A stretch of DNA of 52,080 nt, from the NCBI GenBank assembly GCA_947450895.1, contig CANFWT010000011.1, positions 1-52,080 of the forward strand, in the 5' to 3' direction. The stretch is from Comamonadaceae bacterium (GTDB lineage: Bacteria; Pseudomonadota; Gammaproteobacteria; Burkholderiales; Burkholderiaceae_C). Of the stretch, positions 16,656-24,263 are shown in pieces; the first letter of the stretch is position 1, and each line of letters opens with the position of its first letter. The notes under the pieces were generated by a model. It ran no database searches. It was not told the DNA's origin and was given only the letters and a program-made list of their open reading frames with translations. The translations under genes were made by a program, and so were the position numbers.

Positions 16656-17675
16656 TCAGGCCGGGGTTTGCAAGCGGAAGCAGGCGTCGCGCGCGCCCAC
16701 GCTGATGCCGCGCGCGTTGACGATGGGCTGGGCGCGCCAGGGCTGCAGGGCCTCGCGCTGCGCCGTATCCAGCCAGCCGAGTTGCTCCAGCGCCTCCACG
16801 GTGGCGGCGTAGAGCGCGGTTTTGTTGCCGTCGCTGATCTTGAGCGCCAGCGCCTCGCCCCGGCTCTTGCTGGCCACCACCTGCACGCCGTCGGCGCCGA
16901 TCTTGGTAATCCAGTCGCCCCGGCCAATGTGCATAAAGGCCAGGTCGTTGCGCCCGGTGCCGCTGACCATCTCGGGATACGCCGTCATGGCCTCGCCGAG
17001 CTGGGCAAAGCTGCTCCCAAACTGCGCATCCTGCGCGCCACTGGCCAGGCGGGCGTAGCCATAGGCCAGTTTGGACAAGGGCATGGCGTAATTGGGCGCC
17101 GAGCAGCCGTCAATGCCCATTTTCAGGTCTTGCACGTCCATGCCCACGGCCGCAGCCACGTCACGCGCAATGGCTTGCTGCAGCGGATGCTCGGGGGCGA
17201 TGTAGTCGTCCAGGCTCCAGCCGTTTTGCACGCAGTGCGCCACAAAACCGGCGTGCTTGCCGCTGCAGTTGTTGTGGCGCTCGTCAAAGTAAATGCCCTC
17301 CGGCGCGGTTTTGTCCATCAACATGTAGCTGCCCGGCACGTGGCAGCCGCAGCGCAACACCTTGTAGTCTTGCCCGGCCTTGGCCAGCATCGACTCGGCG
17401 GCTTGCACGTGCATGGCCTCGCCGTTGTGGCTGGCGCACAGCATGGCCACCTCGGGCTGGCTCAGGCCAAATTCCTGCGCACCACCGGCCTGCATAAAAG
17501 GCAGGGCCTGCAAGGCCTTGAGCGTGGAGCGGGTAAAGCTCATCATGTGCGGCTGGCCGACATAGGCTTGCAACTCGTCGCGCGCATTGACCACGGCCAG
17601 CGCACCAAAGTGCACACATTCGGATAAGCCGCCACGGCTGAGTTGGATGAGGGGGGCGAAATCGCTGGGGGACAT
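16656..17675 (-). CDS. L-asparaginase, Rhizobium (ReAV / AnsA) type
   Basis: A 339-residue enzyme of the structurally distinct asparaginase II class known from Rhizobium etli, which hydrolyses asparagine to aspartate and ammonia. Recognisable segments are LSRGGLSECVHFGALAVV, FTRSTLKALQALPF, HNNCSGKHAGF and IDGCSAPNYAMPL; the SGK motif and the two cysteines match the metal-site cysteines and lysine in the R. etli enzyme. The early motif reads E-C-V-H where I recall E-S-x-H in relatives. Start ATG 17673-17675. Just upstream of arginase in the same direction and divergent from the carboxyltransferase fusion. Confidence 0.87.
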   Translation of the reverse strand: MSPSDFAPLIQLSRGGLSECVHFGALAVVNARDELQAYVGQPHMMSFTRSTLKALQALPFMQAGGAQEFGLSQPEVAMLCASHNGEAMHVQAAESMLAKAGQDYKVLRCGCHVPGSYMLMDKTAPEGIYFDERHNNCSGKHAGFVAHCVQNGWSLDDYIAPEHPLQQAIARDVAAAVGMDVQDLKMGIDGCSAPNYAMPLSKLAYGYARLASGAQDAQFGSSFAQLGEAMTAYPEMVSGTGRNDLAFMHIGRGDWITKIGADGVQVVASKSRGEALALKISDGNKTALYAATVEALEQLGWLDTAQREALQPWRAQPIVNARGISVGARDACFRLQTPA

Positions 17676-17853
17676 AAAGTGGTTTCTTTGGACGTTAAGT
17701 GGGTGCTTGGCGGGTAGGGCGTCTCGCGTACCTTGGTCGCCCGTACGACAAGCATACCCCGTCCCTTGGTTCGCGATTCCTATACTGGTCAAGCGCTTGC
17801 GCCTCTTTGTCGACACACCTTCTGAACTATTGCCGCCTCTGGGCCCCACCACC

Positions 17854-19731
17854 ATGTTCGAACTACGCGCCCCTTTGCAAGCCCACATCGCCCATCTGTT
17901 GATCGGCCCCGGCGAAACGGTGCAGGCCGGGCAGGTGCTGCTGGTGTTAGAGGCCATGAAGATGGAGCACGAAGTGCTTGCGCCGCATGCGGGCGTGGTG
18001 CGCGAATGCTTTTTCGCGGTAGGCGAGGCGGTGGCGCACGGCGAGGTGCTGCTGGTGATCCAGCGCAGCGCATCGGCACCCGCGCCGCTTCCTGACGCCA
18101 CCAGTGCCATCGCCCAGCGCAGCCCGCTTTCGGCACCGGTCGCCCCTGGGCAAGCTATGGCGCAAGCCGCGCCCGAGGCGCTGGCGGCCCTGGACGCGCC
18201 CACTCCCCTGCGTTCCGACCTGGCCCGCGCCCTTGCGCGCCAGGCGTTCACCCTGGATGCCAGTCGCCCCGCCGCCGTGGCCAAGCGCCACGCGCTGGGC
18301 ATGCGCACCGCGCGCGAGAACCTGGCCGATTTGTGCGACGCAGGCAGCTTCTCCGAATACGGCGCGCTGGCCGTGGCCGCGCAAAGCCAGCGCCGCAGCC
18401 AGGACGACCTGGTGCGCAACACCCCGGCTGACGGCATGGTTTGCGGCACCGCCACCGTGGGCGCCGCGCCCTGCGTGGTGATGGCCTATGACGCCACCGT
18501 GCTAGCGGGCACCCAAGGCATGCGCAACCACCAAAAGACCGACCGCATGCTTGGCCTCGCGCTGGAGCACAAGCTTCCGGTCATCTTGTTTGCCGAAGGG
18601 GGCGGTGGCCGACCGGGCGATGTGGACATGCCCATCGTGGCCGGCTTGCACGTGGCCACCTTTGCCAGCTTTGCGCGCCTGAACGGCCAGGTACCGGTGC
18701 TGGGCATTGCAGCGGGGCGCTGCTTTGCCGGCAACGCCGCGCTTTTGGGCTGCTGCGACGTGGTCATAGCCACCCGTGGCAGCAACATCGGCATGGGCGG
18801 CCCGGCCATGGTCGAAGGCGGGAGCCTGGGCGTGTTCACGCCCGAGCAGATTGGCCCCAGCCCCGTGCAGCACGCCAATGGCGTGATCGACATCCTGGTG
18901 GACGACGAGGCGCAGGCGGTGGCCGCTGCCAAGCACTACCTGGGCTTTTTTACCGGCGCAGCCACCCCCTGGCAGGCCCCCGACGCGCCGGTGCTGCGCG
19001 CCGTGGTGCCCGAGAACCGCCTGCGCGTCTACGACACCCGCGCCGCCCTGCACGGTATTGCCGACGTGGGCAGCGTGCTGGAGCTGCGCAGCGGCTTTGG
19101 CGTGGGCATCCACACCGCGCTGGCGCGCATTGAGGGCCGCGCCGTGGGCGTGCTGGCCAACAACCCGCAGCACCTGGGCGGCGCGATAGACGCCGACGCA
19201 GCCGACAAGGCCGCGCGCTTTATGCAACTGTGCAACGCCCACGGCCTGCCGCTGGTCAGCCTGGTGGACACGCCCGGTTTTATGGTGGGGCCGGATACCG
19301 AGGCCACGGCGCAGGTGCGCCACGTGAGCCGTATGTTTGTGGCCGCTGCCCACTTGCGCGTGCCGTTTTTGAGCGTGGTGCTGCGCAAGGGCTACGGCCT
19401 GGGCGCCATGGCCATGACGGCCGGCGGCTTTCACGCGCCGCTGTGCACCGTGGCCTGGCCCAGCGCCGAGTTTGGCGCCATGGGGCTGGAAGGCGCGGTG
19501 CGCCTGGGGTTTAAGAAAGAACTCGACGCCGTGCCCGAGGGCGCCGCGCGCGACGCGCTCTTTGCCCAGCTGCTGGCGCAGCAAGTAGAAAACGGCAGCG
19601 CCCTGGCCATGGCCAGCAGCCTGGAAATTGACGCGGTGATTGACCCGTCCACCACCCGCGCCTGGCTGGTGCGCGGCCTGGCTGCTGGGCGGGTGGGCGC
19701 GCTGCGCGGGGCGGCCATCGACACCTGGTAG
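17854..19731 (+). CDS. biotinyl-domain / acyl-CoA carboxyltransferase fusion
   Basis: A 625-residue protein with an N-terminal biotinyl (BCCP) domain, about residues 1-72, with the biotin-accepting Lys36 in LEAMKME, then an Ala/Pro-rich linker (about 73-120), then a complete PccB-like carboxyltransferase (about 125-620; GMRTARENLADLCDAGSFSEYG, SNIGMGGPAMVEGG, GFGVGIHTALARIEGR, VDTPGFMVG, LRKGYGLGAMAM). Such enzymes transfer CO2 between biotin and an acyl-CoA. No biotin carboxylase gene is adjacent, so the partner is elsewhere or the protein works differently. ATG 17854 begins the biotinyl domain directly (MFELRAPLQAHIAHLL); upstream ORF sequence is rejected. Confidence 0.85.
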   Translation: MFELRAPLQAHIAHLLIGPGETVQAGQVLLVLEAMKMEHEVLAPHAGVVRECFFAVGEAVAHGEVLLVIQRSASAPAPLPDATSAIAQRSPLSAPVAPGQAMAQAAPEALAALDAPTPLRSDLARALARQAFTLDASRPAAVAKRHALGMRTARENLADLCDAGSFSEYGALAVAAQSQRRSQDDLVRNTPADGMVCGTATVGAAPCVVMAYDATVLAGTQGMRNHQKTDRMLGLALEHKLPVILFAEGGGGRPGDVDMPIVAGLHVATFASFARLNGQVPVLGIAAGRCFAGNAALLGCCDVVIATRGSNIGMGGPAMVEGGSLGVFTPEQIGPSPVQHANGVIDILVDDEAQAVAAAKHYLGFFTGAATPWQAPDAPVLRAVVPENRLRVYDTRAALHGIADVGSVLELRSGFGVGIHTALARIEGRAVGVLANNPQHLGGAIDADAADKAARFMQLCNAHGLPLVSLVDTPGFMVGPDTEATAQVRHVSRMFVAAAHLRVPFLSVVLRKGYGLGAMAMTAGGFHAPLCTVAWPSAEFGAMGLEGAVRLGFKKELDAVPEGAARDALFAQLLAQQVENGSALAMASSLEIDAVIDPSTTRAWLVRGLAAGRVGALRGAAIDTW

Positions 19732-19764
19732 CCCGCGCCGGGCACCTTGGTCCGGCGTAAGCGC

Positions 19765-21093
19765 TCAGTCCGCTTGCCGCAATTGGGTCAGGCAGTCGTC
19801 CAGCGCGTCGACAAAGAAGTCCACGTGCGCGCGCTGCAAAACAAGCGGTGGCCGGATTTTGAGCACATTGGCGCGCGGGCTGCAGGCGCTGATCAGCACG
19901 CCGCGCGCCTTCATGCCGTTGACCACGCGGGTGGTGAAGGTGGCAGCCGGGCGACTGGCGTCGCCACCCTGCACCAGCTCCACGCCCAGAAACAGGCCAA
20001 ACTGGCGCACGTCACCCATGCAGTCGTGGCGCTGCGCCAGCGTTTGCAGGCACTGGGCAAAGTACTGGCCCTGGGCGGTGGCGTTGTGTAGCAAGTGTTC
20101 GCCCTCAAGCACATCGAGCACCGCCATGCCCACGGCAGCGCTGACGGTGTTGCCGCCAAAGGTGTTGAAGTAGCGCGTCTCGCGGGCAAAGGCGTCGAGC
20201 AGGTCGTGGCGTGCGCACAGGCCTGCCATGGGGTGGCCATTGCCCATGGGCTTGCCCAGGGTGACGATGTCAGGCGCAATACCGTGGCGCTGGTAGCCCC
20301 ACCAGTGCGTGCCGGTGCGGCCAAAGCCGGGTTGCACCTCGTCGGCAATCACCACCATGCCCGCAGCGCGGGCCCGCGCCAGGGCGGCCAGCAAGAAGCC
20401 CGGCGGGTCGCCATACACGCCGTCGCTGGTAAACAGCGAGTCAAACAACAAGGCTGCCGGGCGCACGCCATCGGCTTGCATGCGGGCCAGTGCCGCGTCT
20501 ACGCCAGCGGCAAAAGCCGCGCCTGCATCGACACCCGCATTGCCATAGGCCCGCGGCGCGGGCACGGTGTAGACCTGCGGCAAGCCGCTGGGAATATTCC
20601 CCAGCGAGGGCGAACAGGCCGAGCTCGTTTGCGTCACACCGTGGTAGGCCCATTCGGTGACGATGACGCCGGTGCCGCCGGTATGAAACTGCGCCAGGCG
20701 CAGCGCCAGGTCGTTGGCCTCGCTGCCGGTGCAGGTGAACATGATGCGGTTCAGGCTGGCGTGGTGGGTGGCCAGCAGGCGCTCGGCGTAGTCGAGCAAG
20801 GCCTCGTTCAGATAGCGGGTGTGGGTGTTGAGGCGCGCTGCTTGTGTGGTCAGCGCTTGCAGCACATGGGGGTGGCAGTGGCCCAAGGAGACCACGTTGT
20901 TGTAGGCGTCCAGGTAGCGCTTGCCCTCGGCGTCCCACACCCACACGCCTTCGCCGCGCACCAGCTCCACCGGGTCTTGGTAAAACAGCCGGTAGGCCGG
21001 GCCCAGCAGCGCCTCGCGCCGTCGGATCAGGGCCTGGCGGCGTGCGGGCAAGTCGTCTAGGGCGGCGGGGTCAAAGGCGTTGATGGTTTTCAT
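19765..21093 (-). CDS. class III PLP-dependent aminotransferase / phospho-lyase
   Basis: A 442-residue fold-type I PLP enzyme of the AGXT2 group. Motifs include YLDAYNNVVSLGHCHPHV, CTGSEANDLALRLA, ADEVQPGFGRTG and the PLP lysine in TLGKPMGNGHPMAG. Its closest-looking relatives include ethanolamine-phosphate and 5-phosphohydroxy-lysine phospho-lyases, which are paired with a kinase. Exactly such a kinase gene lies upstream and overlaps by 4 bases (ATGA), so phosphorylation followed by PLP-dependent elimination of phosphate is the favoured model; plain transamination is the alternative. Confidence 0.88.
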   Translation of the reverse strand: MKTINAFDPAALDDLPARRQALIRRREALLGPAYRLFYQDPVELVRGEGVWVWDAEGKRYLDAYNNVVSLGHCHPHVLQALTTQAARLNTHTRYLNEALLDYAERLLATHHASLNRIMFTCTGSEANDLALRLAQFHTGGTGVIVTEWAYHGVTQTSSACSPSLGNIPSGLPQVYTVPAPRAYGNAGVDAGAAFAAGVDAALARMQADGVRPAALLFDSLFTSDGVYGDPPGFLLAALARARAAGMVVIADEVQPGFGRTGTHWWGYQRHGIAPDIVTLGKPMGNGHPMAGLCARHDLLDAFARETRYFNTFGGNTVSAAVGMAVLDVLEGEHLLHNATAQGQYFAQCLQTLAQRHDCMGDVRQFGLFLGVELVQGGDASRPAATFTTRVVNGMKARGVLISACSPRANVLKIRPPLVLQRAHVDFFVDALDDCLTQLRQAD

Positions 21094-22187
21094 GAATCGG
21101 CCGGTTCGGGGGCGGTGCTCAGGCGGTCCAGAAGCAGTTTGGCGGCCACGTCCAGGCCTGTTTCCATGAGCGCCCGCAAGCCCGCGCTGGCCACCGCGTG
21201 GTTACGCAAGATGTAGACGCGGTTTTCAGGAAACCACTGGGCGCGTTGCTCGGTAATGCACAAGGTCATGGCGCAGCGCACCGCTGCAAGCAGGGGCAGC
21301 AGCCGCAGCTCGTGCAGGGTGAGGGGGTTGACTGCTTGGTAGCCTTGGACAAAGTCAACCATATTGCCCAACTTGGCCTGGCCGTCGCCCAGCCCCTGGT
21401 AAGACATGGCCACTGCGGCGTCAAACACGCGCGGTCCGTGCACCATGTCGCCAAAGTCGAGCACCCCGCACACCTGGTCGGGCGCATTGGGCTTCACCAG
21501 CAGGTTGTAGGGGTTGAAGTCGTTGTGCAAAAACTGCTGCGCCAGCGTGGGCAAGAGCGGCTGCACCTCGTGCACATAGCGGTCAAATACCGCCTTGCCC
21601 CAGGCGCGCGACTGCGGGTCGGCTATGGCGGGCAGCCAGGCCTGCAACTCGGGCGTGCGGTGAATGTCCCATAGCAAGGCCGCATTGCCCACCACCGGGT
21701 GATCAAAGTCGGCCAGCGCCTGGTCCAGCGTGCCCAGGGCTGCGCCAATCGAACGCCGCTGCGCAGCGCTGCCGGGCGCCTCGTGCAGCGGCAGGCCAGC
21801 CAAGTAGCCGAGCATCCGGGCGTAGCGAATACCTTCCAGCCCCGGCAGGGCCAGCAGGTGCGCTCCATCCTGCCATCGGTAAATGCGCTGCACCGGCAAG
21901 TGCGGCGCATGCAGCGCCAGGTGCACCAGCGTGGCGTTTTGCAAGGCCAGCGCTGCGGGGTTCTCTTTGGCGTCACTCACTTTGAGTATGTAGCGCGCGG
22001 CGGCACTTTGCGCGCCTGTCTCCATTTCCACCAAAAAGTTCAGGTCACGTTCGCCGCTGAGGTGGCGCACCGTGGCGGCCCGCGACGAAAACTGCGCGCG
22101 CACCAGCGCCAGCAGTTGCGCGGGGTCGGTGAATGGCGTGGGGATTGGCACGGAGCGGGCGGAGGTACTGGGCGTGCGAACGAGCAT
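21090..22187 (-). CDS. APH-fold phosphotransferase (hydroxylysine/ethanolamine-kinase-like)
   Basis: A 365-residue protein-kinase-like small-molecule kinase: LSGERDLNFLVEM glycine-rich region, catalytic loop FLHNDFNPYNLLVKP (HxDxxxxN) and metal-binding Asp in GVLDFGDMVHG. Paired with the downstream class III PLP enzyme it resembles the hydroxylysine kinase/phospho-lyase and ethanolamine-phosphate pairs. Start ATG 22185-22187 (MLVRTPSTSARS) is preferred over a farther Met at 22247. Substrate is not determinable. Confidence 0.83.
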   Translation of the reverse strand: MLVRTPSTSARSVPIPTPFTDPAQLLALVRAQFSSRAATVRHLSGERDLNFLVEMETGAQSAAARYILKVSDAKENPAALALQNATLVHLALHAPHLPVQRIYRWQDGAHLLALPGLEGIRYARMLGYLAGLPLHEAPGSAAQRRSIGAALGTLDQALADFDHPVVGNAALLWDIHRTPELQAWLPAIADPQSRAWGKAVFDRYVHEVQPLLPTLAQQFLHNDFNPYNLLVKPNAPDQVCGVLDFGDMVHGPRVFDAAVAMSYQGLGDGQAKLGNMVDFVQGYQAVNPLTLHELRLLPLLAAVRCAMTLCITEQRAQWFPENRVYILRNHAVASAGLRALMETGLDVAAKLLLDRLSTAPEPADS

Positions 22188-22368
22188 AGCGTATGCATTA
22201 CCACTGGTCAGCGCGGTGCTGGCGCAAGCAAGCGGTACCCGCATCACAGAACTGTCACGTCAATTTCATGAAAACCGAATAAATTGCGATTTTGTGCAAT
22301 ACAGCGGCAGCCATAGATTGACCACCAACGCTTCTCTTTTCAGCAACGACCTTGCTGTGTTTGCTAGA

Positions 22369-23166
22369 TTGTCCAGGTCTTTCGGCTCTGTCATGTTTGC
22401 GCTACTGCTGACAGCCTGCTCTGCGCGCTACATGGTTGTGCAAAGCTTGGGCAATGAACTGGCCGGTCAAGGTCAGGCAGTCGAAGAAGACCCGGGGCTT
22501 GCGCGGGAGGCTAGCGCTTTTTACCTCAAGCTGTCGGAGTCCCTTCTCCGCGAGTCGCCTGGCAATCTGCGGCTTGCTGAGTCAGTCTGTTCCGGTTTGA
22601 GCCAGTACGCATTCGCCTTTGTCGCTTTTGAAGCGGAGAAGCTCGCCGCCCGCGATGCCAACGCGGCCTATCGCATGAACGAGCGTGCCAAACGCCTGTA
22701 CCTCAGAGCCCACCGCCATGCGATGTTGGCCCTCGAGCTTTCTTCTCCGGGCTTTGCGGCACAACTGGCGCTTCCCAACGAAAAGCAGTGGCCGGTGCTG
22801 TCGCGCGAGCAAGTGGGGCTGGCTTACTGGGCTGCCGCCTCGTGGGGCGGTTTTATCTCGCTGTCGAAAGATGTTCCGGACGCAGTGGCCGACCTGCCTT
22901 TGGCCTACCGTTTGGCGGGGCTGGCATGGAAGCAAGACCCGCATTACGGTGACGGGGGCTTGGCCAGTCTGATGGGAAGTTTCGAAGCGGCCATGCCTGG
23001 CGGCTCGCTGACCAAGGCCACGCAGTATTTTGACGCGGCGATAGCCGACAGCGCTGGCAGGAGCGCCAGTCCGTTTATTGCCAAGGCCAGCGCCCAGAGT
23101 TCGAGCGTCTGCTGCGCCAGGCCATGGCGGCCAGTGATTTGCGCCGCGACCTGGCCAACGAGGTGA
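22369..23166 (+). CDS. TRAP-transporter-associated TatT-family lipoprotein, 3' end frameshifted
   Basis: The frame encodes a lipoprotein signal (MSRSFGSVMFALLLTAC, lipobox LTAC) and a TatT helical-repeat domain, a periplasmic TRAP partner that trimerises around the substrate-binding protein. I prefer the TTG at 22369, which supplies a basic n-region; ATG 22393 is the alternative. After about 23090 the product turns into an atypical tail (ASAQSSSVCCARPW) and stops at 23166. The expected family C-terminus is present in another frame (next entry), so the gene is probably disrupted or the sequence has an indel. Followed by dctP and dctQM. Confidence 0.78.
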   Translation: MSRSFGSVMFALLLTACSARYMVVQSLGNELAGQGQAVEEDPGLAREASAFYLKLSESLLRESPGNLRLAESVCSGLSQYAFAFVAFEAEKLAARDANAAYRMNERAKRLYLRAHRHAMLALELSSPGFAAQLALPNEKQWPVLSREQVGLAYWAAASWGGFISLSKDVPDAVADLPLAYRLAGLAWKQDPHYGDGGLASLMGSFEAAMPGGSLTKATQYFDAAIADSAGRSASPFIAKASAQSSSVCCARPWRPVICAATWPTR

Positions 23167-23216
23167 TGCGTGAACGCGCGCAATGGCTTTTACAAACGGC
23201 CGACGATATTTTCTGA
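23091..23216 (+). pseudogene. displaced C-terminal segment of the TatT gene (different frame)
   Basis: In the frame ending with TGA 23214-23216 the sequence reads RPEFERLLRQAMAASDLRRD and then LANEVMRERAQWLLQTADDIF. This matches the usual TatT ending (FExLLxxAL, LANxxxxRRAxWLL, DxxF) and is shifted by one base from the upstream frame. Homologs seem to have several more residues between SPFIAKA and FERLL, so the lesion may be a small deletion of 3n+1 bases near 23080-23095 rather than a single missing base. Confidence 0.7.
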
Positions 23217-23229
23217 AACGAACCAAGCC

Positions 23230-24261
23230 ATGAAACCAAGTAGAACCGCGTCCCAAATGATTCTTGGCTGGCTTGTTGCGATGCTGGCCATCTGCGTCAG
23301 TACCGCCAGTGGGGCTGCGGACAAGCAGTTTCGCATTGGCTCGCTGGTGCCCAAAAATTCTTTGTACCACCGCCAGTTGATGGACATTGGTGAGGCCTGG
23401 CGCACGGCGCAAGGCGAGAACGCGAAATACCTGGTCTATCCCGACGGCAGCCAAGGCGGCGAGGCAGAAATGGCACGCCGCATGCGCATTGGGCAGTTGC
23501 AAGGCGCGCTGTTGTCTGTGGTGGGTCTGCAGGAAATTGAGCCGTCAATCGCGGCCTTGCAAGTCATTCCTTTGCTGTTTCGCAACTGGGAGGAAGTGGA
23601 TTACGTGCGCGAAAAAATGCGCGCCGGCATGGAAAAGAAGTTTCTGGACAAGGGCTTTGTGGTCTTGGCCTGGGGTGATGCGGGCTGGGTGCGCTTTTTT
23701 TCCAAGGACGCGGCCGTTCGGCCCGACGACTACAAAAAAATGAAGTTTTTCGCCTGGGGCTCTGAGCCGGACCAGCAAGCCATCATGAAGAACCTGGGCT
23801 ACACGCCCGTGCCGCTGGAGACCTCGGACATCTTGCCCGCCATCCAAACCGGCATGATCAATGTGGTGCCGTCGACCCCTTACTTTGCCCTGGCGACGCA
23901 AATCTACACCTCAGCGCCCCACATGCTGGAGATCAACTGGGCGCCGATTGTGGGTGCTTTGGTGGTGACTAAAAAGTCATGGGACGACATGAGCCCCGCA
24001 ACCCAAACCGCTGTGCGGTCCGCCAGCGACAAGGCCGGCGTTCAAATCCGCGCCAAGGCGCGGCAAGAAGTGGAAGAAGCGGTGGACGCTATGAAAAAGC
24101 GCGGCCTGACCGTGAACCGCCCCACGCCGGAGCAAATGCGGGAGTGGCACGAGTTTGCGGAAAAACTCTACCCGCGCATTCGCGGCACCATGGTTCCGGC
24201 CGAGACCTTTGACGAGGTGCTTTCTCACCTGAAGGACTACCGCGCAGGCAAAGGGAAATAG
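23230..24261 (+). CDS. TRAP transporter substrate-binding protein DctP
   Basis: A 343-residue periplasmic protein with a Sec signal peptide (MILGWLVAMLAICVSTASGAA). DctP features are FRIGSLVPKNSLYH near the mature N-terminus, YPDGSQGGEAEMARRMRIGQLQGALLS, and GDAGWVRFFSKDA followed by DYKKMKFFAWGSEPD. It delivers an organic acid or similar ligand to the membrane component encoded immediately downstream (2 bases). ATG 23230 was chosen because the longer ORF start at 23170 lies in the TatT tail and would precede the signal peptide by 20 residues. Confidence 0.9.
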   Translation: MKPSRTASQMILGWLVAMLAICVSTASGAADKQFRIGSLVPKNSLYHRQLMDIGEAWRTAQGENAKYLVYPDGSQGGEAEMARRMRIGQLQGALLSVVGLQEIEPSIAALQVIPLLFRNWEEVDYVREKMRAGMEKKFLDKGFVVLAWGDAGWVRFFSKDAAVRPDDYKKMKFFAWGSEPDQQAIMKNLGYTPVPLETSDILPAIQTGMINVVPSTPYFALATQIYTSAPHMLEINWAPIVGALVVTKKSWDDMSPATQTAVRSASDKAGVQIRAKARQEVEEAVDAMKKRGLTVNRPTPEQMREWHEFAEKLYPRIRGTMVPAETFDEVLSHLKDYRAGKGK

Positions 24262-24263
24262 CC

